A DNA stretch of 64,000 nucleotides from Beijerinckiaceae bacterium (GCA_027531565.1 JAPZSB010000010.1:1-64000); one strand, 5' to 3'. Shown: positions 9,109 through 18,260, counted from the first letter of the stretch. Program-made: numbers and translations. Notes: a model not told the origin generated them from the letters alone.

Positions 9109-9474
9109 ATGAGCAAGAAAGTTCTGATCGTTGAGGATAACGACCTCAACATGAAGCTCTTCAACGATCTGCTTGAAGCGCATGGCTATGCCACGCTCAA
9201 ATCCAGGTCGGGCCTCGAAGGGCTCGAACTGGCGCGCGCGCATCGGCCCGATCTCATCCTGATGGATATCCAGCTGCCGGAAGTGTCCGGCATCGATGTC
9301 ATCAAACTCCTCAAGGAGGATGATGACATGCGGCCGATTCCGGTCATCGCCATCACGGCCTTTGCCATGAAGGGCGACGAGGAGCGGATCCGCGAATCGG
9401 GTTGCGAGGGATATCTTTCGAAGCCCATCTCGGTCGCGAAGTTCATCGAGACCGTGCGCAGCTTTATCGGGTAA
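9109..9474 (+). CDS. divK: Single-domain response regulator DivK
   Basis: A 121-aa stand-alone receiver domain. The acidic pocket is Glu9-Asp10, the phospho-acceptor Asp53 ([12 protein letters not shown]), with the conserved Thr in [10 protein letters not shown] and Lys in YLSKPIS. DivK relays signals from PleC/DivJ kinases to DivL and so controls CtrA during polar development and division. pleD begins 14 bp later on the same strand, the canonical alphaproteobacterial divK-pleD operon. A GATTC (CcrM) site lies at 9024-9028 in its upstream region. Confidence 0.96.
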   Translation: MSKKVLIVEDNDLNMKLFNDLLEAHGYATLKSRSGLEGLELARAHRPDLILMDIQLPEVSGIDVIKLLKEDDDMRPIPVIAITAFAMKGDEERIRESGCEGYLSKPISVAKFIETVRSFIG

Positions 9475-9488
9475 GGGTTGGAAGAGGC

Positions 9489-10859
9489 ATGACCGCGCGC
9501 GTCCTGATCGTCGACGATGTGTTCGCGAATATCCGCCTGCTCGAAGCGCGGCTGACGGCCGAGTACTTCACCGTGCTCACCGCCATGTCCGGCCCGCAGG
9601 CGCTGGATATCTGCGAGCGCGGCGAATGCGACGTCGTGCTGCTCGATGTGATGATGCCGGGCATGGATGGCTACGAGGTCTGCCGCCGGCTGAAATCCGC
9701 CCCGCAGACCGCCCATCTTCCGGTGATCATGGTCACCGCGCTGGACAGCCCGTCCGATCGCCTCACCGGACTTCAGGCTGGCGCCGATGATTTCCTGACC
9801 AAGCCGATCAATGAACTTGCGCTGCTGACCCGCGTGCGCTCGCTCGTGCGGCTCAAGCACCTGACCGACGAACTGCGCGCCCGTGCCGCCGGCACCCAGG
9901 GCCTCGGCCTGCCGGACCCGCTGTCGATGGCGGCGGCGGAGGACGGTCAGAACGGCCGCATCCTGCTGGTGGAAGACCGCGCCAATGCCGCCGACCGGAT
10001 GAGTGCGGCGCTCAAGCAGCATCATGTCGTCGAGATCGAGGCGCATGCCCAGAATGTCCTGCCGCAGGTGCAGGAGGGCGGATTCGATGTCGTGATCATC
10101 AGCCTCGGCCTGCATGAAGCCGATCCGCTGCGGCTGATCTCGCAGATCCGTTCGGACAATGGCTTGCGCAACCTGCCAATTCTCGTCCTCGCGGAAGCGA
10201 TCAGCGATCCGCTGGTGACGCGGGCCATCGATATGGGCGTGAATGACTATCTGATCCGCCCGATCGACCGCAACGAGCTGATCGCCCGGGTCACCACGCA
10301 GATCCGCAAGTGGCGCTACCAGGAGCGGCTGCGCGACAATCTCCGCGCCTCGATGGAGCTGGCGATCGTCGATCCGCTGACGAAGCTGCATAACCGCCGC
10401 TTCCTCCATACGCAGCTCCAGAGCCTGCTGGCGGATGACACGGCCCGCGGCGCCGCGGTGTCGCTGCTGGTGCTCGATCTCGATCATTTCAAGTCGATCA
10501 ACGACCAGCATGGCCATGATGTCGGCGACGAGGTGCTGCGCGAATGCGCCGAGCGTCTGCGGCAGGCCGTGCGCGGCATTGACATCGTCGCCCGGTTCGG
10601 CGGCGAGGAATTCGTTGTCGCCATGCCGGATACCGAGCCCTTCGCCGCGCAGCGCGTGGCCGAGCGGATCCGCCTCGCCATCGACACGCGCCCGTTCTCG
10701 GTGGCGAATGGGACGAAAACGATCCGCGTCACGGCCTCGATCGGCGTGGCGACGGCGGCGGCCTCGCTGCGCAGCGGCGACTCGCTGTTCAAGAATGCCG
10801 ACAAGGCGATGTACGAGGCCAAGCGCGCCGGCCGGAATTGCGTGCGCATCGCCGCGTGA
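9489..10859 (+). CDS. pleD: Response regulator diguanylate cyclase PleD
   Basis: A 456-aa protein with REC-REC-GGDEF layout. The first receiver has Asp9-Asp10 and phospho-acceptor Asp53. The second (about 155-275) has a serine in VIISLGL where the acceptor should be, so it is an adaptor for dimerisation, as in Caulobacter PleD. The cyclase active site is GGEEF at 371-375; RGID at 362-365 is a product-inhibition I-site at the normal five-residue distance. It makes cyclic di-GMP at the cell pole. The start at 9489 (MTARVLIVDD) is set by receiver homology and the preceding GGAAGAGG. Confidence 0.95.
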   Translation: MTARVLIVDDVFANIRLLEARLTAEYFTVLTAMSGPQALDICERGECDVVLLDVMMPGMDGYEVCRRLKSAPQTAHLPVIMVTALDSPSDRLTGLQAGADDFLTKPINELALLTRVRSLVRLKHLTDELRARAAGTQGLGLPDPLSMAAAEDGQNGRILLVEDRANAADRMSAALKQHHVVEIEAHAQNVLPQVQEGGFDVVIISLGLHEADPLRLISQIRSDNGLRNLPILVLAEAISDPLVTRAIDMGVNDYLIRPIDRNELIARVTTQIRKWRYQERLRDNLRASMELAIVDPLTKLHNRRFLHTQLQSLLADDTARGAAVSLLVLDLDHFKSINDQHGHDVGDEVLRECAERLRQAVRGIDIVARFGGEEFVVAMPDTEPFAAQRVAERIRLAIDTRPFSVANGTKTIRVTASIGVATAAASLRSGDSLFKNADKAMYEAKRAGRNCVRIAA

Positions 10860-11162
10860 CGGCGGCCCGAAAGCCCTCTTGCTTCTCTCCGCGACTCGCT
10901 TAGCCTGATGGTCCTGCCGCGCTGCCCGCGCGGCACCGGAATCCCTCGCGGGATGTTCAGGTCCGCCGCATCTCCTGCGTCCCACGAGGTTCGGCCGGCT
11001 CAGAAGGGGAGTGAGTTGCCTCCTCGTCTTCCTTTCTGGGCCGGCCACCCTTCCGGGATCCTGCACCGGCGACGCCGGGAAGCACCGTCCAAGCGACCCC
11101 CATTTCACCAGCCACGCTCGAAATCGGGCCGGGAACGGCGCCGAGACTGACGTCCGGACAAC
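10860..11162. other. Intergenic region between pleD and rpmG
   Basis: About 300 bp between the convergent pleD and rpmG genes. A strong hairpin, TGCCGCGC (10915-10922) with GCGCGGCA (10928-10935), lies 56 bp after pleD and has no T-run, so it may be its terminator. I see no convincing gene; the open frames have no family pattern. The sequence was compared by eye with SRP RNA and does not match. Confidence 0.5.
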
Positions 11163-11187
11163 AAAAAAGGCGCCTCGCGGCGCCTTT
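11163..11187 (-). terminator. Rho-independent terminator of rpmG
   Basis: A nine-base-pair stem AAAGGCGCC (11166-11174) and GGCGCCTTT (11179-11187) with a four-base loop. On the minus strand the stem is followed by a run of six T, the correct polarity for rpmG, whose stop codon is 25 bp upstream in the direction of transcription. Confidence 0.88.
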
Positions 11188-11212
11188 CGACCAAAGACCG
11201 GAATGACCAGCC

Positions 11213-11380
11213 TTACTTGATCTTGGTTTCCTTGAATTCCACGTGCTTCTTGGCCACCGGATCATACTTCTTGAAGGCGAGCTTCTCGGTCGCCGTGCGG
11301 GCATTCTTCTTCGTGACGTAGAAATAGCCCGTATCCGCCGTCGACAGCAGCTTGATCTTGATCGTGGTGGCCTTGGCCAT
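11213..11380 (-). CDS. rpmG: 50S ribosomal protein L33
   Basis: A 55-aa L33 protein: [20 protein letters not shown] at the N-terminus, then the [25 protein letters not shown] core. It has no zinc-binding cysteines, so it is the C-minus form typical of Hyphomicrobiales. The start is set by homology; the frame is open upstream but without meaning. It is transcribed alone toward the terminator at 11163-11187. Being close to divK-pleD is the usual arrangement in related genomes. Confidence 0.96.
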   Translation of the reverse strand: MAKATTIKIKLLSTADTGYFYVTKKNARTATEKLAFKKYDPVAKKHVEFKETKIK

Positions 11381-11436
11381 GGGAACCTCCGGCGAGAACA
11401 GGGCCAGGCTGGCCCGCACATCGCGTGAAACGAATA

Positions 11437-11455
11437 GCCGGGCGAAAAGCCCGGC
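11437..11455 (-). terminator. Hairpin between the MFS gene and rpmG
   Basis: GCCGGGC (11437-11443) and GCCCGGC (11449-11455) with a five-base loop. On the minus strand a T-rich tract (TATTCGTTT) follows. It could end MFS transcription or structure the rpmG leader, as it lies 57 bp before the rpmG start. Confidence 0.5.
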
Positions 11456-11534
11456 ACCGGGTGGTCGTATTGCGGAAAGCCGCCGCCAAGTCAAGCCCCA
11501 ACGCTTGTGGCCCGGCCCAGAAAATGCAGCGCCG

Positions 11535-12689
11535 TCATCGCGGGCCTGCCCGCATCCGCGCGAGGACCAGCAGGGCATAGAGCCCGAACATTCCCGTCAT
11601 CGCCACCGGCAGGCCTAGGCGACCGAGATGGTCCATCCCGAGGCCGATGACCGGCGGGCCGATCATCAGCCCCACTGAATAGAGCAGGACGAACGCCGCA
11701 TTGGCAGCGGCGAGATCGGCGCCGGAAAAACGCGCGCCGAGATGGGCGAGCCCGACCGTATAGATCGCGCCGGACGCCCCGCCCAGCAGGAAGAGCAGGC
11801 CGGCGAAGGACCAGAAGCCCGGCGGCCCGAGCGGCAGGGCCAGCGCCAGCAGGGCCGAGGATGTGGCCAGGAGGAGCAGGAGGAGGCGCCGGTCCATGCG
11901 GTCGGACAGCCAGCCGAGCGGCATCTGCATCAGCACGTTGCCGAGCGTGAAGGCGGAGAGGAGCAGGGCCGCATCCTGTTCGGAAAAGCCGAGGCGGACA
12001 TTGTGGACCGGGAGCTGGACGATGATCCCGGTTTCCGCCGCGCCGAAGATCAGTGCGCCGAACGTGGCCGTCGGCACCGCGATCACGAAGCGCAGGACCG
12101 AATGCGAGGCGGGCTGGTCGACACGCGGCGTCTTTTTCCCGGCGAGGAGCAGGGGCACCAGCCCGAGGGCGATCAGGATGGCCGTGAGTGCGTAGGGTGC
12201 GAAGCCGGTCGTCCCCGAGAGGGTGAGCAGGAGGGGCCCGCTGGCAAAGCCGGCATAGAGCGCCGTCGCGTAGATGCCCATGATCGTTCCGCGCCGCGCG
12301 GGATCGGCCGCAGCGTTGATCCAGAATTCCGACAGGGTGAAGACGACGCCGATGGCGCAGCCGAGCAGGAAGCGCAAGGCTGTCCAGGCCCAGACATCCT
12401 GCCAGAGCCAGAACAGGATCATCCCGCCCGAGGCGGCCACGAGCGCCAGCCCCAGCGTCAGCGGTACGCCGAGCCGGCGCGCGGTCCGGGGGACAAGGGG
12501 CACGGCCAGCACCGTGCCGAGCCCGGCTGCCGAGGCGGTGAGCCCGGCAATCGTGCTCGACAGGCCCCAGCGCTCCATTTCCAGCGAGAGCAGCGGGTTG
12601 GACAAGGCCAGTGACACGCCGACCAGCGTGACCAGCAGGATCGCCGCCGCGATCACGCGGGGTTGCTGGGACGGGGCGATGTCGGTCAT
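11535..12689 (-). CDS. MFS transporter, YcaD-like
   Basis: A 384-aa major facilitator with about twelve transmembrane helices. The family A-like motif [14 protein letters not shown] in the loop between helices 8 and 9 (mid-protein repeat) and the first-half equivalent [14 protein letters not shown] support this. It resembles the YcaD/sugar-phosphate-antiporter-like group of small-molecule exporters, but the substrate cannot be told. The ATG at 12689 has GGAG upstream; the open frame beyond it overlaps the divergent promoter region. MFS genes of this type commonly lie between rpmG and rnr in related genomes. Confidence 0.85.
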   Translation of the reverse strand: MTDIAPSQQPRVIAAAILLVTLVGVSLALSNPLLSLEMERWGLSSTIAGLTASAAGLGTVLAVPLVPRTARRLGVPLTLGLALVAASGGMILFWLWQDVWAWTALRFLLGCAIGVVFTLSEFWINAAADPARRGTIMGIYATALYAGFASGPLLLTLSGTTGFAPYALTAILIALGLVPLLLAGKKTPRVDQPASHSVLRFVIAVPTATFGALIFGAAETGIIVQLPVHNVRLGFSEQDAALLLSAFTLGNVLMQMPLGWLSDRMDRRLLLLLLATSSALLALALPLGPPGFWSFAGLLFLLGGASGAIYTVGLAHLGARFSGADLAAANAAFVLLYSVGLMIGPPVIGLGMDHLGRLGLPVAMTGMFGLYALLVLARMRAGPR

Positions 12690-12817
12690 GGCGGACTCCG
12701 GAACGAGGTGGCGACTGTGGCGTCCGCCACGGCAGGACGCAATGGTGTGAAGCCCTTCCCGGCAAGGCGCGGCCAAAAGCCTCGGATTCTGTGAGGATTG
12801 GTCTTACCCTGACAGGG

Positions 12818-13486
12818 ATGATTCGAGTGGTGATTCCCTTCTTGCATGGCTTTCCGTCGTTCCTGCGACGGTCGTTCCCGCATGAATGCCGCGGGACGCC
12901 GCGCCGGGGCCGGGCGGGATCGGCGCTGGCAGGCAGGGTGCTGGCAAGTTTGGCCGTCGCGGCCTGCGCTCTCCTGCCGGAGGCCGCGCTTGCGCAGGGG
13001 AACAACCCGGTCCTGTTCGGCAACCGCGATTTCGAGATGGACTGGACCCTCCAGCCGGGCGCGAAAATGCTGCGCTTCCGCTATCACGGCGCGACGCAAA
13101 GGCTGCGCATCGACATGCTGGACGGCTCGGACCAGACGATGCACCGCGACCTCGCCAAGGGGCATGTCGTGGTGCTGATCGCCAACGGGACGAAGGGCGC
13201 GTTCGCGGGCATGACGCGCCCGATCGGCGCCTTCCAGCCCGAGCAGATCGGCGAGATCCGCACGATTGCCGGGGAACCGTGCCGCGAATTCTCCGCTGGC
13301 GGCCAGACGCTCTGCGTCACGGCCGATGGCATCCCCGTCATGGTGGATTTCGGCAACGGACAGGGCGTGGCCCAGCGCCTCCTGCGCGAGGTCCAGCCGG
13401 CCGCCCTGTTCGAGCTGCCGAAGGGGCTCAAGCCCAAGCCGCTGCCCGGCGGAGCCGAGAACAGCATCCCCAAGGGATTGTTCTGA
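12818..13486 (+). CDS. Hypothetical secreted protein
   Basis: About 222 aa from the ATG at 12818; the frame opens at GTG 12791 and the true start is uncertain, because a long Arg-rich stretch precedes the hydrophobic segment (RVLASLAVAACALLPEAALAQG, about residues 40-60). That segment looks like a signal peptide, so the mature protein is probably periplasmic. Two cysteines (EPCREFS and TLCVTADG) 12 residues apart may form a disulfide. The mature region reads as beta-rich. No family recognised. It runs convergent to the Nudix gene, 19 bp away. Confidence 0.6.
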   Translation: MIRVVIPFLHGFPSFLRRSFPHECRGTPRRGRAGSALAGRVLASLAVAACALLPEAALAQGNNPVLFGNRDFEMDWTLQPGAKMLRFRYHGATQRLRIDMLDGSDQTMHRDLAKGHVVVLIANGTKGAFAGMTRPIGAFQPEQIGEIRTIAGEPCREFSAGGQTLCVTADGIPVMVDFGNGQGVAQRLLREVQPAALFELPKGLKPKPLPGGAENSIPKGLF

Positions 13487-13505
13487 CGGCGTGTTCCGAG
13501 CCGGA

Positions 13506-14267
13506 TCAGTCGATCAGGTCGCGGCGGAACACCCGTTGCCGCTCGTAATAGAACGGAATCGCGTGACGATGGCCGATCATGCCGGCGCGGATCTGCTCGT
13601 CGAGATCGGTCAGGATCACCCGCGTGATCGCCGGCAGCGGCAGATCGGCCGTGTCGCGCAAGGTCAGCCAGGCGAGTTCAGTCAGTTCCGCCTCCGGGCC
13701 GACCCGGGTGCCGACATTGTGGCGGATCGCGCCGGCATCGACGACGAAGAAGCGCGTATCGAAGCGCTTCGGCCGTTTCGGCGGGGTGATCGCACGGGCG
13801 AGGTAATGCACGGCGCCAAGATCCGGCAGGTGTCCGGTCGCGGCGAATTCCTGCCATGGGCCGTCCGGCAGGGCGCAGGACCGGGTGCAGGGCAGGCCGA
13901 TGACGAGGCCGGTTTCCTCGAACGTCTCGCGGATGGCCGCCAGAGCGAGGCGCCGGGCCCGCTGTGCCGTGGCCCGCGGCGTGCGGGCGAGCAGGGCAGT
14001 GACGACCTCATCCCGCAATTCGCTCTCGACCGGGATGCGTGCATCCTGGCTTTCCATCCGGCCGCCGGGGAAGACGAACTTGTCCGGCATGAACTTGTGG
14101 TTCGGATGCCGCTTGCCCATCAGCACGCGCGGCTCCGTGCCGGCGCGGTCGACGATGATCAGCGTGGCGGCATCGAAGGGCCGCACATTGGCCCAGCGCC
14201 GGTCCCGGGCCTCGCCCGTCAGCCGGGCCAGTTTCTCGTCGTCGGAGAGCAGATCCGTGGCGGACAT
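13506..14267 (-). CDS. Nudix hydrolase with split Nudix box (NUDT19-like)
   Basis: A 253-aa Nudix hydrolase. FVFPGGRMES supplies the glycine-rich half of the box, and AAIRETFEETGLVIG supplies the metal-binding REXXEE helix, but about 45 residues separate them where a standard box has about ten. This split is known from the NUDT19/RP2p subgroup, some of which cleave CoA derivatives. The start at 14267 (MSATDLLSD) follows DUF983 by 11 bp. It is the last gene of the leftward lrgA-lrgB-rnr-DUF983-Nudix run. Substrate is inferred only from subgroup. Confidence 0.85.
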   Translation of the reverse strand: MSATDLLSDDEKLARLTGEARDRRWANVRPFDAATLIIVDRAGTEPRVLMGKRHPNHKFMPDKFVFPGGRMESQDARIPVESELRDEVVTALLARTPRATAQRARRLALAAIRETFEETGLVIGLPCTRSCALPDGPWQEFAATGHLPDLGAVHYLARAITPPKRPKRFDTRFFVVDAGAIRHNVGTRVGPEAELTELAWLTLRDTADLPLPAITRVILTDLDEQIRAGMIGHRHAIPFYYERQRVFRRDLID

Positions 14268-14278
14268 GGTGGCGCGCT

Positions 14279-14710
14279 TCAGGATTTCGCCACGCCGCGC
14301 ACCTCGTGGATGTCGCCTTCGGGGTCGAAGCCGTGCATCCGCAGGGCCCATTGGTAGCCAACCAGCGCACCCTTCACGGGCTGCATGATGATGAGCGTCA
14401 TGATGATGGTCAGGACCGGCCAGAGCACCATGTGCCACCACATCGGCCATTCTGCCGTGCGCTCGAAGAACAGGTTCAGCCCGACGATGACATGCCCGAC
14501 AATCGTGATGGTGATATAGGCGGGCATATCATCGGCCCGGTGGCCATCCAGCCGCTCGCCGCAGGATTCGCAGGCTGGTGCGACCTTGAGGAAGCTCGCA
14601 AACAGGCGGCCCTCGCCGCATTGCGGGCAGGTGCAGCGGAAGCCGCGGCCAATGGCCTGCTTCCAGTCCCTGGGCTCGAGCGCGGCCGCGCCCTTGGTGC
14701 CGTAATCCAT
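14279..14710 (-). CDS. DUF983 zinc-ribbon membrane protein
   Basis: A 143-aa DUF983 protein. The N-terminus has a zinc ribbon built from CPQCGEG and CESCGE (about residues 28-52), followed by two strong transmembrane helices (about 64-82 and 92-112). The family is common in alphaproteobacteria next to rnr, with no proven function. Its ATG directly follows the TGA of rnr without a spacer, so it is coupled to RNase R translation. Confidence 0.85.
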   Translation of the reverse strand: MDYGTKGAAALEPRDWKQAIGRGFRCTCPQCGEGRLFASFLKVAPACESCGERLDGHRADDMPAYITITIVGHVIVGLNLFFERTAEWPMWWHMVLWPVLTIIMTLIIMQPVKGALVGYQWALRMHGFDPEGDIHEVRGVAKS

Positions 14711-17077
14711 TCAGTCCTCCACCCATCCGCGGCGATTGCGCCGTCCCGACGGCTTGCTCATATCCGGCTTTTTGAATGCGTTTCGCCTTGAACCATGTTC
14801 CGCCTCGTCACGCAAGGCCGGCTTGCCGGAGCGGCCCTTGCCGCGCGTCACCTTCACGTAGCGGCCCTCGCTCAGCATCTCGAAGCGCAGCGCGCCGGCC
14901 ATGGGCTGCGCCTCGACCAGCCGGACATTGACGCTGTCGCCGAGGCGGTAGCTCTCGCCGGTCCGTGAGCCCGTGAGGGCATGGGCGGCCTCGTCATGGC
15001 GGAAGAAATCATCGCCGAGGCTGCCGGCCGGCACGAAGCCATCGGCGCCGGTGCGGTCAAGCTTCACGAACAGACCGGCCCGGGTGACGCCGGCGATGCG
15101 GCCGCGGAAGCTCTCGCCGACGCGATCGACGAGATAGAGCGCGATCAGCCGGTCGACCGTCTCGCGTTCCGCGGCCATGGCCCGGCGTTCGGCGGCGGAG
15201 ATCTGCGCGCCGATCTCGCGCATGGCCTCGACGGTGATATCCGGCAGGCCGTCCTTGCCGAAGCCGAGCGCGCGGATCAGCCCGCGATGGACGATCAGGT
15301 CGGAGTAGCGACGGATCGGCGAGGTGAAATGCGCGTAGCGACGCAGATTGAGGCCGAAATGGCCGATATTGTCCGGGCTGTACTCGGCCTGGGCCTGCGA
15401 GCGCAGGATCACCTCGTTGCAGAGCGTGGCATTGGGGCCGTCCTTCACCCGCGCGAGGATGCGGTTGAACAGGTCCGGGCGGAGCGAGCCCTGCTTGGGC
15501 AGGGAGATGCCGATGCTTTCGAGGAAGGTGCGGAGGCCCTGCATCTTCTCGAGGCTCGGATTGTCATGGATGCGGTAGAGCAGCGGAATCCGTGTCTTTT
15601 CCAGTGTTTCCGCGGCGCAGACATTGGCGAGGATCATGAATTCCTCGATCAGGCGATGCGCATCCAGCCGCTCCGGCACGATGACATCGGCCACATGGCC
15701 CTGCGCATCGAGCACCAGCTTGCGTTCGGGCAGGTCGAGATCGAGCGGCTCGCGGGCATCGCGGGCGATTTTCAGCGCCTCGTAAGCCCGCCAGAGCGGC
15801 GTGAGGACCGGCTTGATCAGGGGGCCGGTCACGTCATCCAGGGTGCCGTCGATCGCGGTCTGGGCCTGCTGGTAGGCGAGCTTGGCGGCAGAGCGCATCA
15901 GCACGCGGTGGAAGGAATGGCCGCGCTTCTCGCCGCGCGCGCTGATCACCACCCGGAGGCCGAGGGCGGCGCGGTTGACCAGCGGCTTGAGCGAGCAGAG
16001 ATCGTTCGAGATCCGCTCCGGCAGCATCGGCACCACGCGGTCAGGGAAATAGACCGAGTTGCCGCGGATCAGAGCCTCCCGGTCCAAAGCCGAGCCGGGC
16101 CGGACGTAATGGGCGACATCGGCGATGGCGATATGCAGGATGAAGCCGCCGAGATTGTCCGGATCGGGGTCCGGCTCGGCATGGACGGCATCGTCATGGT
16201 CCTTCGCATCGGCGGGGTCGATCGTGATCAGCGGGATCGAGCGCCAATCCTCGCGACCAGCCAAACTGGCCTCCTCGGCCAGTTCCGCCTCGCGCAGGGC
16301 AGCATCCGGGAAGACATGCGGGATTTCATGGGTATGGATCGCGATCAGCGAGATGGCGCGCTCGCTTTTCGTCGAGCCGAGCCGCTCGCGCACGCGGCCG
16401 GTCTTGAGGCCGAGGCGGTGATCGCGGCCGATCTCGACGGAGATCAGGTCGCCATCCTCGGCCTCGCCGAGCGCCTGGCCGGGCGGGATCAGGATCTCGA
16501 CGCCCTTGGCTTTCTTGTCGATCGGAATCAGGCGGCCGCTGCCATCCTTCTCGGCACGGAAGATGCCGACCGCGCGCTTCGCCTGGTTCGAGAGGACCTT
16601 GATCACCTTGCCGGTATAGGCTGCGCCATCCTCCTCGTCGGCGGGCTCGACGCGCATCAGCACGCGGTCATTGATGCCGGGGGCAGGGCCCTGCTCGCGC
16701 GAGCGGCGGGGCAGGGGCAGCACGATGCGGGGCGCCTCGCCGCGCGAGGGGTCCCATTCGGCGGGCACGGCGATGAAATCGCCGTCGATATCGCGGCCGA
16801 TAATGTCGGCCACGACAACAGGAGGAAGCTGGCCGGCCGAATGCAGCGCGCCGCGTTTGCGCTCCAGCGTGCCCTCGGCCTCCCATTCCTTCAGCAGGCG
16901 CTTGAGCATGATCTTCGCGGCGGGGTTCATCCCGAATTCGCGGGCGATCTCGCGCTTGCCGACCTTGGTCTTGGCCGAGGCGATGAAGGCGAGGATTTCT
17001 TCCCGGCTCGGGAAGGGCCGGGCCTCGGGGGATTTCGGGTGCCGGCGAGGGGCCAGGGAGCGGGGCAGGCGCGACAT
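14711..17077 (-). CDS. rnr: Ribonuclease R
   Basis: A 788-aa 3'-5' exoribonuclease that degrades structured RNA. Domains in order: winged-helix N-terminus (about 22-75, KVGKREIAREFG), OB/cold-shock folds (about 85-240), the RNB catalytic domain with the metal-binding cluster DPADAKDHDDAVHA (about 284-297), and a C-terminal S1 domain (SFRGRIAGVTRAGLFVKL, about 665-750) with a basic tail. The ATG at 17077 is preferred by homology; its AAGGAGG is unusually close, and a GTG at 17092 is the alternative. lrgB ends about 25 bp upstream on the same strand, so rnr probably shares its transcript. Confidence 0.95.
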   Translation of the reverse strand: MSRLPRSLAPRRHPKSPEARPFPSREEILAFIASAKTKVGKREIAREFGMNPAAKIMLKRLLKEWEAEGTLERKRGALHSAGQLPPVVVADIIGRDIDGDFIAVPAEWDPSRGEAPRIVLPLPRRSREQGPAPGINDRVLMRVEPADEEDGAAYTGKVIKVLSNQAKRAVGIFRAEKDGSGRLIPIDKKAKGVEILIPPGQALGEAEDGDLISVEIGRDHRLGLKTGRVRERLGSTKSERAISLIAIHTHEIPHVFPDAALREAELAEEASLAGREDWRSIPLITIDPADAKDHDDAVHAEPDPDPDNLGGFILHIAIADVAHYVRPGSALDREALIRGNSVYFPDRVVPMLPERISNDLCSLKPLVNRAALGLRVVISARGEKRGHSFHRVLMRSAAKLAYQQAQTAIDGTLDDVTGPLIKPVLTPLWRAYEALKIARDAREPLDLDLPERKLVLDAQGHVADVIVPERLDAHRLIEEFMILANVCAAETLEKTRIPLLYRIHDNPSLEKMQGLRTFLESIGISLPKQGSLRPDLFNRILARVKDGPNATLCNEVILRSQAQAEYSPDNIGHFGLNLRRYAHFTSPIRRYSDLIVHRGLIRALGFGKDGLPDITVEAMREIGAQISAAERRAMAAERETVDRLIALYLVDRVGESFRGRIAGVTRAGLFVKLDRTGADGFVPAGSLGDDFFRHDEAAHALTGSRTGESYRLGDSVNVRLVEAQPMAGALRFEMLSEGRYVKVTRGKGRSGKPALRDEAEHGSRRNAFKKPDMSKPSGRRNRRGWVED

Positions 17078-17102
17078 TCCTCCTTCTCGCACAGCCCGCG
17101 CG

Positions 17103-17831
17103 CTACCGGAAGAGGAAGAGCAGCAGCGGCACGAGAATGGCTGTGACCAGCCCGTTCAGCGCCATGCCGAGCGCGGCATAGGCGCCGGCCTTCTCGTTGA
17201 CCTGCAGCGCCCGCGCCGTGCCGATGCCATGCGCGGCGATGCCCACCGCGAAACCGCGCGCGGCATAGTCGCGGATCCGGAGGAGGTTCATCAGCGGCGT
17301 GACCATCACCGCCCCGAGAATGCCGGTGGCGATGACGAGGACGGCGGTGAGCGGTGGCGTGCCGCCGACCTGCTCGGCAATGCCCATCGCGATGGCGGCA
17401 GTGACCGATTTCGGGGCCAGCGAGGCGAGAGTCGCGCCCGAAAGGCCGAGCAGCCTCGCGAGGATCAGCGTGCTCCCGATGCCGACCAAAGCGCCGATAC
17501 CGAGGGCCGCGCCGATGGCCCGCCAGTGCCGGGCGATCAGTGCGCGGTTGCGCCAGATCGGAAGCGCAAGGGCCACGGTAGCCGGGCCGAGCAGGACATG
17601 GACGAAGCGCGCGCCTTCGAAATAGCGGGCATGCGAAGTGCCGGAGACCAGCAGGGCTGTGCCGACCAGCAGGATGGCGATCAGGACCGGATTGGCCAAA
17701 GGATGCCGGCCGGTGGCGGCGGCGATGCGGTCTCCGACGAGATAGGCGGCGAGCGTGATTGCGAGAAAGAAAAGCGGCTGTTCCGCCAGATAGATCCAGA
17801 AGGCGGAGGGGTCGAGGCTGCGCAGGGTCAT
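17103..17831 (-). CDS. lrgB: LrgB family membrane protein
   Basis: A 242-aa LrgB/CidB-type inner membrane protein with several helices; ANPVLIAILLVGTALL, PKSVTAAIAMGIAEQVGG and AAHGIGTARALQVNEKAGAYA are family hallmarks. LrgAB systems are linked to murein hydrolase control and, in other bacteria, to pyruvate or glycolate transport. Its start overlaps the lrgA stop by four bases (ATGA). Placement between topA and rnr appears to be an insertion into an otherwise conserved order. Confidence 0.88.
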   Translation of the reverse strand: MTLRSLDPSAFWIYLAEQPLFFLAITLAAYLVGDRIAAATGRHPLANPVLIAILLVGTALLVSGTSHARYFEGARFVHVLLGPATVALALPIWRNRALIARHWRAIGAALGIGALVGIGSTLILARLLGLSGATLASLAPKSVTAAIAMGIAEQVGGTPPLTAVLVIATGILGAVMVTPLMNLLRIRDYAARGFAVGIAAHGIGTARALQVNEKAGAYAALGMALNGLVTAILVPLLLFLFR

Positions 17832-18178
17832 GCGGAATCTCCGTCATCCCGCGTCAGGGCCCGGAAGACGAGGGCGGTGACGGCCATGGTGATCGCCGTG
17901 GAGAGAACCAGCACGATCACGATCAGCAGGCCCTCGCGCGCCAGCCGGTCACCGAAGGCGATCAGGCCCACCCCCGCCGGCACGAAGAGCAGCGAGAGAT
18001 GGCGCAGGATTGCATCGCCGGCAATGACGACCGGTTCGGGCATCCGGCCGCGCCAGAGCGCAAAACCCGCCAGCAGCGCAAGCCCGATGACCGGGCCGGG
18101 GATCGGCAGCCGCGTGACACCGGCGATCAGCTCGCCGGTGAATTGCAGGAAAATCAGGATCGTCAGGCCTTCCAGCAT
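17828..18178 (-). CDS. lrgA: LrgA/CidA family holin-like protein
   Basis: A 116-aa protein with about four transmembrane helices of CidA/LrgA type (FLQFTGELIAGVTRLPIPGPVIGLALL; LLFVPAGVGLI). It is the partner of LrgB and small like a holin. A GGGGGA ribosome site directly follows the hairpin at 18191-18216. Together with lrgB it could carry a small organic acid or adjust murein hydrolase export; nothing here tells which. Confidence 0.87.
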   Translation of the reverse strand: MLEGLTILIFLQFTGELIAGVTRLPIPGPVIGLALLAGFALWRGRMPEPVVIAGDAILRHLSLLFVPAGVGLIAFGDRLAREGLLIVIVLVLSTAITMAVTALVFRALTRDDGDSA

Positions 18179-18190
18179 CGAATCGTCCCC

Positions 18191-18216
18191 CCGGAGCGGA
18201 TTGTTTCACGCTCCGG
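18191..18216. promoter_or_regulatory. Hairpin in front of the lrgA ribosome site
   Basis: CCGGAGCG (18191-18198) and CGCTCCGG (18209-18216) enclose ten bases. On the transcribed minus strand the hairpin is followed at once by GGGGGAC, the likely ribosome site of lrgA, so it could limit or protect translation. It may also simply end topA transcription. Confidence 0.4.
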
Positions 18217-18226
18217 CGGGGAGGGA

Positions 18227-18251
18227 CAGGGCAGGAAGGCTTCCGGCCCTG
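18227..18251 (-). terminator. Probable topA terminator hairpin
   Basis: CAGGGC (18227-18232) pairs with GCCCTG (18246-18251), and inside GGAA pairs with TTCC, giving ten pairs with one mismatch. It begins 9 bp past the topA stop. No T-run follows, so termination would need Rho or be incomplete, which would allow read-through into lrgAB-rnr. Confidence 0.45.
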
Positions 18252-18260
18252 ATGATCCGT

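Noticed and set aside
10860-11162. SRP (4.5S) RNA or other structured RNA
   Set aside because: The conserved GGTCCGGAAGGAAGCAG apical region is absent on both strands; only a hairpin and the rpmG terminator are clear.
10957-11457. Minus-strand frame ending in a GGRPRK-like basic tail, suggesting a recombinase remnant
   Set aside because: The match is a few residues only, the frame overlaps rpmG in another frame, and no ribosome site or other domain supports it.
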